Assembly: GCF_029335315.1 (NCBI RefSeq)
Contig: NZ_JARJLT010000287.1
Span: forward strand, 1-35,440
Reading direction: 5' to 3'
DNA from: Pseudomonas citronellolis
Lineage (GTDB): Bacteria; Pseudomonadota; Gammaproteobacteria; Pseudomonadales; Pseudomonadaceae
Length of the DNA: 35,440 nt
Part shown: one piece after another, positions 7,909-17,117 of the stretch
Position numbering within the stretch: position 1 is the stretch's first letter
Layout of the letters: each line of letters opens with the position of its first letter
The notes under the pieces: model-generated
The model's input: only the letters and a program-made list of their open reading frames with translations
What the model was told of the DNA's origin: nothing
Databases searched by the model: none
Made by a program: the position numbers and the translations under genes

Positions 7909-7924
7909 TGGCACAGGCCTTGCT
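7909..7924 (+). promoter_or_regulatory. Sigma-54 (-24/-12) promoter of the multicopper oxidase operon
   Basis: TGGCAC-N5-TTGCT has GG at 7910-7911 and GC at 7922-7923, exactly 10 bases apart, and matches all conserved positions of the sigma-54 consensus. The start of transcription would be near 7935, about 30 bases before the ATG at 7964. Sigma-54 promoters need an enhancer-binding activator; in P. putida GB-1 the manganese-oxidation regulator MnxR is of this class. No such gene is in the window. Confidence 0.8.
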
Positions 7925-7963
7925 CCAGCGCCTGTGAAGGTCCCAACCAGGGAGCGCCAGACC

Positions 7964-10900
7964 ATGACCAGGCCCCAACGCCCATTCATTCGCTGGAACC
8001 TCCAGCGGCCCCGCCCATGGCTCGCCACCGCGCTGTTGCTGCTGACGGCGGGCACCGAGCTGACCGCCGAGGCGGCCGTGCAGTGCCAGCGCAACCTGGT
8101 GGCCAATATCGTCGCCTTCGACCAGCCGCTGATGTTCAACCGGCTGGGCGCGCACAACGTCAACGGGATGATCTTCGCCCTGCGCAGCGACGTGGTGGAC
8201 GAGCAGATGGTGCCGCTCAGCCGCGGTGGCGCGGCGGTGCCGGGCAAGGTCAGCCTGCGCCCGGACAAGCGCCCGCGCCCGCTGGTGCTGCGCGTGGCCG
8301 CCGGCGACTGCCTGACGGTGAACCTGCAGAACCTGCTGGCCGTGCAGGCCAACCCGCATTCCGCCGACGACCTGGAAACCGACACCGAGGCCGAGGGGCC
8401 CGAAGGCGAGGAAGAGGATGACGCCGGCGCCGTGGGCGGCGGGCAGGGCGGCGCTGGGGTGGTGGAGGCCGACGAGCAGGTCGCCGACCGGCATGTCGGC
8501 TTCGCGGTGAACGGCATGCAGGCGGTCAGCTCGATCCAGGACATCGCCTCCAACGTCGGCCGCAACGGCAACTTCCTGGTGCCGGTGGGCGCCACCCGCA
8601 CCTACAACCTCTACGCCGAACGCGAGGGCGTGTTCGCCGCCAACAGCCAGGGCGCGACCTTCGGCGGCGAAGGCACCGGCGGCAACATCGCCAACGGCCT
8701 GTTCGCCCAGGTGATAGTCGTGGCCAAGGGCGGGCGCACCTACCGCAACGTGATCACCGAGGAAGAGATGCGCCTGGCCAGCAGCGGGCGCACCGCCGCC
8801 GGCCAGCCGATCGTCGACTACGAGGCGCGCTACCCGCAGCGCGAACCGTGGGTCACCGAAGGCAAGGCCGGGCGGCCGATCATCGCCATGGTCGACGGCA
8901 ACGAGATCGTCGCCAGCGACGTCGACGCCATCGTCATGGGCCCCAACCCCGACGGCAGCTTCCCGCCCAGCACCTACCCGCTGGAGAGCATCGGCAAGCG
9001 CAACCCGGCGCTGCCCAACCGCCTGGAGGCGTTCCGCGATTTCGCCGCGGTGTTCAACGACGAAACCGCCGTGACCCAGGCCTTCCCCGGCTACTGGGAC
9101 GACCCGGTGTTCGGCCACGTGCTGGAGCCGACCCGCGACTCCTTCATGATCAACTACGGCGCCGGCGGCATCGGCGCCGAGGTGATCGCCAACCGCCTCG
9201 GCGTGGGCCCCATGCACGACTGCCTGTCGTGCGCCTACGAGGAGTTCTTCCTCAGCGCGCACACCGTCGGCGATGTGGCGATGCTGGTGGACGTGCCGGC
9301 CAACGCCGGCCTCGAGAGCATCCGCCCCGGCGAGGTGCCCGACCCGCAGGCCACCGGCATCAAGGCGAGCATGGCGCTGTACCCGGCCGAGCCGTCGAAC
9401 GTGGCGCACAGCTACATCGGCGACTTCGTCAAATTCCGCAACACCCACAACGGCTACGAGCAGCACATCTTCCACCTGCACGGGCACCAGTGGCTGTACA
9501 ACCCCAACGACGACAACTCCGACTACATCGACGCCCAGGGCATCGGCCCGGGCTCGGGCTACACCTACGAGATCGCCAACGGCGGCTCGGGCAACCGCAA
9601 CCGGGTCGCCGGCGACGCCATCTACCACTGCCACTTCTACCCGCACTTCGCCCAGGGCATGTGGGCCATGTGGCGGGTGCACGACGTGTTCGAGGAAGGC
9701 ACCCGCCTGGAGGTTTCCGCCCAGGGCCAGGACGGCTTCCACACCCAACCCTTCGCCCTGCGCAGCGGCAAGCCGGCCAACGGCGCGCGGGCGCTGCCCG
9801 ACGGCGAGATCGTCGCCGGCACGCCGATCCCGGCGATAGTGCCGCTGCCCGGCAAGGCCATGGCGCCGATGCCCGGCCTGGTCACGGTGGTGCCGAAGCT
9901 GGGCGCGCCGCTGGTGGCGCAGAACGAGGAGGAAGAAGAAGAGGATGAAGACGAGGGCGATGATGACCACCCCAACACTGGCGAGGGCACCGCGCAGGTG
10001 GTCGGCTCGGTGGCCCTGGTCGACCGCAGCGAGGCCAACCGCAACGCCGACGGCAGCCTGAAGAACCCCGGCTACCCGTTCTGGATCGGTGGCATCGAAA
10101 GCACCGTCGGCCAGCGCCCGCCGACCCCGCCGCTGGACATGCTCGACCCGGCCAAGGCCAGCGCGCTCAAGGCCAGCGGCAACGCCCTGTGGGCCAACCT
10201 CGACCCGAACCAGGTGGCCGGCTGGGACGGCGGCCTGCCGCGCCACGCGCTCGACGGCATGGCCGCCGGCGGCGAGGCACAGACCACCACCACGCCGCTG
10301 GACTTCTCCAAGGTGACCCACCGCGCCAAGGCCGTGTACTTCCCCGAGGAGGGCACCGACGTCGAGCAGGCCGCCATGGCCTACCACGCCCAGGCGTCGC
10401 ACCCCAGCTATGCGCTGCTGCCGAACCGCCAGGTGGAGCCGCGCGCGTTCCGTACCAACGGCGCCCTGCCGGTGGCCGGCGCTCCTTTCTATGAACCCTG
10501 CATGGACGACCAGGGCAAGCGCCTGACCCGCGACGCCGGCAACGGCGCCTTCTTCGGCGGCACCGGCCTGTCGTTCAGCGGCGCCTCGCAGTTCACCGCC
10601 GACCATCCGCGCATCTACAAGGGCGCCAACATCCAGTTCGACGCCGTGTTCAACAAGGTCGGCTACCACTTCCCGCAGGCGCGCATCATCGCCCTGTGGG
10701 AGGACGCCTGGCCGGTGATCAACAAGCAGAAGGCGCCGGAACCGCTGGTGATGCGGATGAACACCTTCGACTGCACCATGTACCAGCACACCAACCTGAT
10801 CCCGGCCTACTACGAGCTGGACGACTACCAGATCCGCACGCCCACCGACGTGGTCGGCCAGCACATCCACCTGCCCAAGTGGGACCTGACCGCCGCCGAC

Positions 10901-13861
10901 GGCTCGGCCAACGGCTGGAACTACGAGGACGGTGTGCTCTCGCCCGGCGCCGTGGTGGAGCGCATCCACGCCATCCGCGAATACAACGCCTGCGCCGAGG
11001 GCGACGCCCGCGACGGCAGCGCCGAGTGCCCGAAAGCCAGGCAGCACCCGTTCTTCGGCCGCTACGGTCGCGCCGACTGGCTCGGCGCGCGCACCCAGAT
11101 GCAGCGCTGGTTCGCCGACCCGCTGGTGAACACCCGCAACATCGACCGCGGCCTGGGCAACATCTTCACCCACGACCACCTCGGCCCATCCACCCACCAG
11201 CAGCTGGGGCTCTACGCCACCGTGCTGGCCGAGCCGGCCGGCTCCACCTGGTACCACGCCGAGACCGGCGAGCCGCTGTACAACGGCGGCGGCCGCCAGG
11301 ACGGCGGGCCCACCTCGTGGCAGGCGGTGATCGCCACCGGCGACATGGACGGTGACGGCAACAACGACAGCTTCCGCGAGTTCTTCCTGGAGTACAGCGA
11401 CTTCCAGCATGCCTACGAGGCCGGCGTGTACGTGGGCGCCGGGCCCGACGGGGTGCCGGACGCCGACGCCTTCCCGCCCAGCGCCGACAGCTTCCGCTAC
11501 GCGATCAACCCGCCGGTGCGCGAGGCCGCGTCGAACCCGCTGGAGTCCATGGTCGAAGTGCCGGGCGGCGCCGTGCCGGGCTGCCCGAGTCGGCCGTGCC
11601 CGCAGGCGGTGTCGGTGGACGACCCCGGCATCTTCGTCGTCAACTACCGCCAGGAACCGGTGGGGCTGCGCGTCTACGACCCGACCCGCACCGCGCCCGA
11701 CGGCCGCGCCGGGATGCAGGCCGACGGCCTGGCCGGTGACCTCGCCTACGCGCTGCAGAGCCGCACCGACCGCAAGATCCCGGCGCTGAACCTGGCGCCC
11801 AGCGCCATCACCTCGGCGCTCGGCCCGACCGGCGCGGCCACCCTGTTCCCGCCGCACATCAACCGTGGCGACGAGGCGGGCGACCCCTTCACGCCGATGC
11901 TGCGCACCTACTCCGGCGACAACGTGCGCCTGCGGGTGAACGCCGGCGGCTACGAGGAGGCGCACAACGTCACTCTGCACGGGCTGAAGTGGCTGCAGAC
12001 CGGCACCGGCTTCGGCAACAGCTCGAACTCCGGCTGGCGCGCCTCGCAGATGGCCGGGATTTCCGAGCAGCTGGGCTTCGTGGCGCCGGTGAACATGCTC
12101 TCAAGCTCGGCCAGCGACACCGCCGACTACCTGTACAGCATGGACGCCGCCATCGAGGGCTACTGGAGCGGCATCTGGGGCGTGATGCGCAACTACACCG
12201 CGCCGCGCAACGACCTCTTCCCGCTGCCCAACAACCCCTCGCCGCTGGCCGCGCGCAACACCACGGCCTTCGACGGCGCCTGCCCGCGCACCAGCCCGAA
12301 CCTCAACGGCATCGGCACGCGGCCCACGCCCAAGCGCAGCTACGAGATAGTCGCGGCGCTGGCCAACGACATCCTCAGCAACCCGCTGAACCTGACCATC
12401 GGCGACACCGCCGGGGTCGGCCAGCACGTCGGCGGCCCGCTCAACCCGGCCGGCGGCACCCTGGTGTTCAACTCGCGGCCGGTGAGCATCCCGCAGGCCA
12501 CGGTGACCGAGGCGGAGGAGGGCACCACCCTGACCATCGGCGGGCAGTCCGGGCCGCTGCACGACCCGACTGCGATCCTCTACGTGCGCAAGGCCGACCT
12601 GGACGCCCAGGGCAAGCTCAAGCCCGGCGTGCCGATCGAGCCGCTGGTGCTGCGCGCCACCGCCGGCGAGTGCCTCAGCGTGACCCTGGAGAACCGCCTG
12701 CCGCTGGTGATGCCGGACCTGACCAACTACGCGATCATGCAGAGCACGGTGAAACGCGACCGCTTCGGCCAGGACGGCTCCACGGCGTTCAACAACAACC
12801 TGATGCGGCCCTCCAGCCACGTCGGCATCCACGCCCAGCTGCTGTCCTTCGACGTGACCCGTTCCGACGGCTTCAACGTCGGCCGCAACCCGGTGCAGAC
12901 GGTGGCCCCGCGCACCGGCGGCAGCGGCGCCTGGCCCAGCCGCACCTACCAGTACTACGCCGGGCACCTGGAGCGCGAAGGCAAGCCGATCACCCAGCTG
13001 GGCCGGCGGGTGGACAACATCACCGCCACGCCCATCGAGTTCGGCGGCCTCAACCTGCTCCCGGCCGACGTCATCAAGCAGGGCCAGAAGGGCCTGGGCG
13101 GGATGATGAGCGTGCTGCCGGCCGGCGCCACCTGGACCGAGGATTCCACCTCGCGCGCCGCGGCCACCGTGCAACCCAGCGGCGGCACCGCCTACCGCGA
13201 CTTCGCCACGCTCTGGCAGAAGGGCCTGAACCTGCGCTGGGCCAACGGCCGGCCGGTGGAGAACATGGCCTCCGAGGGCTTCGGCGTGCCGGTGGACCCG
13301 GAAGACAACTCCGGCATGGCCATCAACTACCGCAGCGAGCCGCTCTGGTACCGCTTCGGCAAGGCCCCCAACGCGCCCTTCGGCCACGCCGAGGGCCACG
13401 GCTGGGCGGACATCCCCGACGCGCACATGGCCTACAGCAACGCCCTGGTCGGCGGCGACCCGCAGACGCCGGTGCTCAAGGTGCGCCCGGGGCAGCCGTT
13501 CCGCACGCACATCCTGATGTCCTCCGGCGGCGACCGTGGCTCGACCTTCCAGCTCGACGGCCACGTCTGGGCCCTGGGCGCCTTCCAGGCGGAGAAATCC
13601 GACGCCGGCGGCTACCCCATGGCGGCCTCGGGGATCGGCTCGGTGCGCTTCGGCTACAACCCGATGTCGATGTACGTCGGCGCCCAGGAAAGCGTGCTGC
13701 CCGCCGGCCACTTCAGCTTCATGTTCCCCAGCGCCGGCGGCGCCAACGCGGTGCCGGGGGACTACCTGATGCGCGACTACACCGCCTTCGGCAACGCCGC
13801 GGGGCTCTGGGGCATCCTGCGGGTCAGCGACGAACCGCTGCCGCCGCAGGTCAATCCGTGA
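7964..13861 (+). CDS. Giant multicopper oxidase, MofA/McoA/MnxG-type putative manganese oxidase
   Basis: A 1965-residue secreted oxidase with a signal peptide at about residues 15-37 (RPWLATALLLLTAGTELTAEA). Copper motifs are H-IF-H-L-H-G-H-QW at 501-510, HCHxxxHxxxxM at 555-566 (H555, C556, H557, H561, M566; type 1 and type 3 ligands with axial Met), HIH at 967-969, HDH with a further His at 1070-1078, HNVTLHGLKW at 1334-1343 and GHVW near 1867. Ordinary CopA/CumA oxidases have about 450-600 residues; only the manganese-oxidase group (Leptothrix MofA, Pseudomonas MnxG/McoA) is this large. Two acidic stretches, at about 135-156 and 655-668, may bind metal. I chose the ATG at 7964 because GGGAG precedes it; a GTG at 7934 would fall at the transcription start. 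It heads an operon with copper chaperones, a haem protein and an isomerase. The family call is firm; the substrate Mn(II) is inferred. Confidence 0.88.
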   Translation: MTRPQRPFIRWNLQRPRPWLATALLLLTAGTELTAEAAVQCQRNLVANIVAFDQPLMFNRLGAHNVNGMIFALRSDVVDEQMVPLSRGGAAVPGKVSLRPDKRPRPLVLRVAAGDCLTVNLQNLLAVQANPHSADDLETDTEAEGPEGEEEDDAGAVGGGQGGAGVVEADEQVADRHVGFAVNGMQAVSSIQDIASNVGRNGNFLVPVGATRTYNLYAEREGVFAANSQGATFGGEGTGGNIANGLFAQVIVVAKGGRTYRNVITEEEMRLASSGRTAAGQPIVDYEARYPQREPWVTEGKAGRPIIAMVDGNEIVASDVDAIVMGPNPDGSFPPSTYPLESIGKRNPALPNRLEAFRDFAAVFNDETAVTQAFPGYWDDPVFGHVLEPTRDSFMINYGAGGIGAEVIANRLGVGPMHDCLSCAYEEFFLSAHTVGDVAMLVDVPANAGLESIRPGEVPDPQATGIKASMALYPAEPSNVAHSYIGDFVKFRNTHNGYEQHIFHLHGHQWLYNPNDDNSDYIDAQGIGPGSGYTYEIANGGSGNRNRVAGDAIYHCHFYPHFAQGMWAMWRVHDVFEEGTRLEVSAQGQDGFHTQPFALRSGKPANGARALPDGEIVAGTPIPAIVPLPGKAMAPMPGLVTVVPKLGAPLVAQNEEEEEEDEDEGDDDHPNTGEGTAQVVGSVALVDRSEANRNADGSLKNPGYPFWIGGIESTVGQRPPTPPLDMLDPAKASALKASGNALWANLDPNQVAGWDGGLPRHALDGMAAGGEAQTTTTPLDFSKVTHRAKAVYFPEEGTDVEQAAMAYHAQASHPSYALLPNRQVEPRAFRTNGALPVAGAPFYEPCMDDQGKRLTRDAGNGAFFGGTGLSFSGASQFTADHPRIYKGANIQFDAVFNKVGYHFPQARIIALWEDAWPVINKQKAPEPLVMRMNTFDCTMYQHTNLIPAYYELDDYQIRTPTDVVGQHIHLPKWDLTAADGSANGWNYEDGVLSPGAVVERIHAIREYNACAEGDARDGSAECPKARQHPFFGRYGRADWLGARTQMQRWFADPLVNTRNIDRGLGNIFTHDHLGPSTHQQLGLYATVLAEPAGSTWYHAETGEPLYNGGGRQDGGPTSWQAVIATGDMDGDGNNDSFREFFLEYSDFQHAYEAGVYVGAGPDGVPDADAFPPSADSFRYAINPPVREAASNPLESMVEVPGGAVPGCPSRPCPQAVSVDDPGIFVVNYRQEPVGLRVYDPTRTAPDGRAGMQADGLAGDLAYALQSRTDRKIPALNLAPSAITSALGPTGAATLFPPHINRGDEAGDPFTPMLRTYSGDNVRLRVNAGGYEEAHNVTLHGLKWLQTGTGFGNSSNSGWRASQMAGISEQLGFVAPVNMLSSSASDTADYLYSMDAAIEGYWSGIWGVMRNYTAPRNDLFPLPNNPSPLAARNTTAFDGACPRTSPNLNGIGTRPTPKRSYEIVAALANDILSNPLNLTIGDTAGVGQHVGGPLNPAGGTLVFNSRPVSIPQATVTEAEEGTTLTIGGQSGPLHDPTAILYVRKADLDAQGKLKPGVPIEPLVLRATAGECLSVTLENRLPLVMPDLTNYAIMQSTVKRDRFGQDGSTAFNNNLMRPSSHVGIHAQLLSFDVTRSDGFNVGRNPVQTVAPRTGGSGAWPSRTYQYYAGHLEREGKPITQLGRRVDNITATPIEFGGLNLLPADVIKQGQKGLGGMMSVLPAGATWTEDSTSRAAATVQPSGGTAYRDFATLWQKGLNLRWANGRPVENMASEGFGVPVDPEDNSGMAINYRSEPLWYRFGKAPNAPFGHAEGHGWADIPDAHMAYSNALVGGDPQTPVLKVRPGQPFRTHILMSSGGDRGSTFQLDGHVWALGAFQAEKSDAGGYPMAASGIGSVRFGYNPMSMYVGAQESVLPAGHFSFMFPSAGGANAVPGDYLMRDYTAFGNAAGLWGILRVSDEPLPPQVNP

Positions 13862-13878
13862 ACGGCAAGGAGACGAGC

Positions 13879-15771
13879 ATGAAGGCAAGGATCGCGGTCG
13901 CGGCGCTCGGCGCGCTGCTGGTGGGCAGTGTCGGCGCCGCCGAAAAGCCCGCCGCCGAGGGCAGCCTGGAACGCGACGGCCTGCGCATCGAGTTCCAGGC
14001 CAGCCCGCTGGCCGGCGAGCGCCTGCGCGAGGGCGCCTACGCCGAGGTGCGCTTCCGCATCCGCGACCTGGCCTCCGGCCAGCCGCTGGCCGGGGCCAAC
14101 CCCGGCGCCTGGATCGACCAGGCCCTGCAGCACGGCGAGATGAGCTGCAAGGCGCGGGTCGGCATGTACCTGAAGAACAGCCTCGGCGCGCGCCCGCTGG
14201 TGGATTTGAACAGCTACTTCCTGCTGCTGATGAACCAGGACGCCAGCCTCACGGTGATCGACCCCAACGTGTCGCTGGCCGGGGTCACCAGCACCCTGGC
14301 GCGGATCAACCTGAAGCGCCCGCCGCTGGACTGGACGGCCAGCGCCGACGGCAAGCAGGTCTACGTGTCGATGCCCGAGGCCGGGCAGGTGGCGGTGGTC
14401 GACGCCGAGCGCTTCCAGGTGCTCGACAATATCGAAGCCGGGCGCCAGCCGGTGCGCGTGGCGCTGCAACCGGACGGGCGCTACCTGTGGGTCGGCAACA
14501 ACGTCGACAAGGGCGAGGGGGCCGGCGTCAGCGTGATCGACACCCAGACCCGCAAGCTGGTCGCGCACCTGCCCAGCGGCCAGGGCCACCACGAGATCGC
14601 CTTCGACCGCGACTCGCGCCTGGCCTTCGTCAGCAACCGCGACAGTGGCACCCTGAGCGTCTACGAGGTGGCCGGGCTGAAGCTGCGCAAGACCCTGAGC
14701 ACCGGCCCGCACCCGCTGTCGGTGGCCTACTCGCCGCTGTCCGACGCGGTATACGTGGCCGACGGCGAGGACGGCAGCATCCGCGTGGTGGACGCCCGCA
14801 GCCTGGAACTGCGCAAGGTCATCGCGGTGGGGCGCGGCCTGGGCCCGATGCGCTTCAGCGACGACGGCCGCTACGGCCTGGCGCTGAACACCCTGAAGGA
14901 CCGCGTGGCGGTGCTGGACGCCGGTTCCGACGAGCTGATCCACGACCTGGCGGTGGCCGGCGAGCCCTACCAGCTGGTCTTCAGCCGCCAGTACGCGTAC
15001 ATCCGCGGGCTGTCCACGCCACGGGTGACCATGCTCAACCTGGCGTCCCTCGGCCAGGGCCGGGTGCCGATCCTGCAGAGCTTCGAGGCCGGCCCCGCCG
15101 CGCCGCGCCAGGCCGGCGACCTGCCGCTGGCGGAAAGCCTGGGGGTGGGCCGCGACCAGACCTCGGTGTTCGTGGTCAACCCGGTGGACAACAGCACCTA
15201 CTTCTACGCCGAGGGGATGAACGCGCCGATGTCCGCCTACCCCAACCGGGGCCACGCGGCGCGCGCGGTGCGGGTGGTCGACCGGAGCCTGCGCGAGGTG
15301 CAGCCGGGGCTGTACAGCGCGCGGGTGCGCCTGCCGGCGGCCGGCAAGTTCGACGTGGCCTTCATGCTCAACCAGCCGCAGCTGGTGCATTGCTTCAGCG
15401 CCGACGTGGACGTCGACCCGCAACTGGAAGCGCGCTACGGCGGGCCCAAGGTGGAGTTCCTCACCAGCCACGCGCCGCTGAAGCAGACCGGCGAGCTGAA
15501 GGCGCGCTTCCGCGTGGTCGACGGCCGCAGCGCGGCGCCGCGCCAGGGCGTGGGCGACCTGCGCCTGCGCTACTTCCTGGCGCCGTCCAGCCGCCCGCGC
15601 GAAGTGGCCGCCGTGGAGGTGGGCGAGGGCGTCTACGAGGCCCCGTTGCGCCTCGACGAGCCCGGCGCCTGGTACCTGCACGTGCGCTCGGCGTCGCTCG
15701 GCCTGGGCGGCGACGAGGGCAGCTACGCCAGCTTGCGGGTGTTGCCGGTGGCCACCGGCGGTACCCACTGA
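13879..15771 (+). CDS. Periplasmic YncE/cytochrome-d1-like beta-propeller protein
   Basis: A 630-residue secreted protein with a signal peptide at about residues 1-21 (MKARIAVAALGALLVGSVGAA). An N-terminal beta-rich domain (about 30-120) precedes a propeller of YncE-like repeats at about 130-420, with recurring turns such as DGKQVYVSMPEAGQVAVVDA, DGRYLWVGNN, RLAFVSNRDSGTLSVYE and DAVYVADGEDGSIRVVD. A C-terminal beta-sandwich region (about 470-630) resembles FixH/YtkA-like or Ig-like folds. No CxxCH haem motif was seen. The ATG is preceded by AAGGAGA, 17 bases after the oxidase stop. Such propellers often occur with copper and nitrite enzymes as scaffolds or ligand binders. Inferred role: a partner or metal-handling subunit for the oxidase. 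I do not recognise a named orthologue. Confidence 0.75.
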   Translation: MKARIAVAALGALLVGSVGAAEKPAAEGSLERDGLRIEFQASPLAGERLREGAYAEVRFRIRDLASGQPLAGANPGAWIDQALQHGEMSCKARVGMYLKNSLGARPLVDLNSYFLLLMNQDASLTVIDPNVSLAGVTSTLARINLKRPPLDWTASADGKQVYVSMPEAGQVAVVDAERFQVLDNIEAGRQPVRVALQPDGRYLWVGNNVDKGEGAGVSVIDTQTRKLVAHLPSGQGHHEIAFDRDSRLAFVSNRDSGTLSVYEVAGLKLRKTLSTGPHPLSVAYSPLSDAVYVADGEDGSIRVVDARSLELRKVIAVGRGLGPMRFSDDGRYGLALNTLKDRVAVLDAGSDELIHDLAVAGEPYQLVFSRQYAYIRGLSTPRVTMLNLASLGQGRVPILQSFEAGPAAPRQAGDLPLAESLGVGRDQTSVFVVNPVDNSTYFYAEGMNAPMSAYPNRGHAARAVRVVDRSLREVQPGLYSARVRLPAAGKFDVAFMLNQPQLVHCFSADVDVDPQLEARYGGPKVEFLTSHAPLKQTGELKARFRVVDGRSAAPRQGVGDLRLRYFLAPSSRPREVAAVEVGEGVYEAPLRLDEPGAWYLHVRSASLGLGGDEGSYASLRVLPVATGGTH

Positions 15772-15805
15772 ACCCAGATAATCGCGTTGACCCAAGGAGT
15801 GCGAC

Positions 15806-16450
15806 ATGAACCTCAAACCCGTGGTGTTCGCGTTCTCCCTGCTGGCCTGTGCTACGGCCGGCGCGCATTCCACCGGCGAGCACGCCGGCCACGCCGAGCC
15901 CGCGCGGCACAGCGAGACCAGCCAGGTGGCCTTCGTCGACCAGCCGCTGCTCGACCAGGACGGCCGCAGCGTCGACCTGCGCCGCGACCTGGTGGGCGAG
16001 CGCATCGTGGTGATGGGCTTCGTCTACACCAGTTGCACCACCGTGTGCCCGCTGGTGTCCTCGATCATGGGCAAGCTGCAGGCGCGCCTGGGTGACCAGG
16101 TGGGCCGCGAGGTCAGCCTGGTGTCGATCAGCGTCGACCCGCAGCGCGACACCCCGCAGCGCCTGCTCGACTATTCCCGGCGCTACCACGCCGGCCCCGG
16201 CTGGCGCTGGCTGACCGGCGAGCCCGTGGCGGTGGACGACACCCTCAAGGCCCTCGGCGCCTGGAGCGCCGACTACGAGAGCCACCCGCCGCTGATCATG
16301 GTCGGCGACGGCCGCAGCGACCGCTGGACGCGCTTCTACGGCTTCACCGACCCGGCCGTGCTCCAGGCCAAGGTGGCCGAGCTGCAGGCCGCGCGGGCCA
16401 GCGCCGAACACGACCACGCCGGCCACCTGGCCGCGGAGGTGCGGCCATGA
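15806..16450 (+). CDS. SCO1/SenC copper chaperone (first copy)
   Basis: A 214-residue periplasmic thioredoxin-fold protein with a signal peptide at about residues 1-20. The copper site is complete: C77 and C81 (SCTTVC) and H160 (ESHPPLIMVGD). The SCO signature VSISVDPQRDTPQRL lies at about 105-120. Histidine-rich tracts flank the fold (HSTGEHAGH near the N-terminus and EHDHAGH near the C-terminus) and could collect copper. SCO proteins deliver copper to, or reduce cysteines of, copper enzymes; here the adjacent multicopper oxidase is the likely client. It lies 34 bases after the propeller gene and overlaps the next gene by 4 bases, so it belongs to the operon. Confidence 0.9.
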   Translation: MNLKPVVFAFSLLACATAGAHSTGEHAGHAEPARHSETSQVAFVDQPLLDQDGRSVDLRRDLVGERIVVMGFVYTSCTTVCPLVSSIMGKLQARLGDQVGREVSLVSISVDPQRDTPQRLLDYSRRYHAGPGWRWLTGEPVAVDDTLKALGAWSADYESHPPLIMVGDGRSDRWTRFYGFTDPAVLQAKVAELQAARASAEHDHAGHLAAEVRP

Positions 16451-17115
16451 ACGCCTGGGGCCGCGTCTTCCTGCTCGGCGCGCTGGGCTTGTCCTACGCG
16501 CTGGCCCAGGACTACACCCAGGAGCAGCATCCCGAAGGCGCGCACGGCCAGGCGCACCACCCCGCGCCGGCCGCCAGCGCGCCGGCGCAACCGGCGGCGG
16601 CCGCGAGCACCGGCACCCGCGACCCGCAGGCGTACTTCACCGACACCCAGGTGATCGACCAGGACGGCCGCCGCCTGCGCTTCTACAGCGACGTGCTGAA
16701 GGACCGCGTGGTGCTGCTCAACGTGATCTTCACCCACTGCAACGACGCCTGCCCGCTGATCACCCGCAAGCTCAAGGAGGTGCGCGAGGCGCTGGGCGAG
16801 GGCATGGCCGACAAGGTCTGGTTCGTCTCGCTGTCCAGCGACCCGCTCAACGACAGCCCCGAGGTGCTCAAGGCCTTCGCCGCCAAGCACGGGGTGGACG
16901 GCGCGCGCTGGCTGTTCCTCACCGGCGATGCGCAGGACATGGCCCTGATACTCGGCCGCCTGGGCCACCTGGTGCCCAGCCCCGAGCAGCATTCCACCCT
17001 GCTGATCGCCGGCGACGTGGCCAACAAGCGCTGGAGCAAGATCCGCCCGGACGCGCCGGTGAACGCCATCGCCCAGCGCCTGCAACTGCTTTCCATGCCC
17101 CTGGCGGGGCGCTGA
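16447..17115 (+). CDS. SCO1/SenC-like copper chaperone (second, divergent copy)
   Basis: A 222-residue secreted SCO-family protein with a signal peptide at about residues 1-20 and a histidine/alanine/proline-rich linker at 22-55. Metal ligands are C98 and C102 (HCNDAC) and probably H182 (PEQHSTLLIAG). The SCO core VSLSSDPLNDSPEVLKAF lies at about 127-144. Its sequence is clearly different from the preceding copy, so this is not a recent duplication; the pair may split copper delivery and thiol reduction, or serve different copper centres. It starts in an ATGA overlap with the first copy and is followed after 2 bases by the haem/binding-protein gene. Confidence 0.88.
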   Translation: MNAWGRVFLLGALGLSYALAQDYTQEQHPEGAHGQAHHPAPAASAPAQPAAAASTGTRDPQAYFTDTQVIDQDGRRLRFYSDVLKDRVVLLNVIFTHCNDACPLITRKLKEVREALGEGMADKVWFVSLSSDPLNDSPEVLKAFAAKHGVDGARWLFLTGDAQDMALILGRLGHLVPSPEQHSTLLIAGDVANKRWSKIRPDAPVNAIAQRLQLLSMPLAGR

Positions 17116-17117
17116 CC

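Noticed and set aside
7598-11980. A 1460-codon open frame on the minus strand opposite the oxidase gene
   Set aside because: It is a GC-skew shadow: its translation is Val/Gly/Ala/His/Arg-rich low-complexity sequence with no domain, while the opposite strand carries clear copper motifs and a signal peptide.
7964-13861. CopA or CumA copper oxidase
   Set aside because: Those have roughly 450-600 residues with one set of copper motifs at the C-terminus. This protein has about 1965 residues with several cupredoxin-like regions and motifs spread along it.
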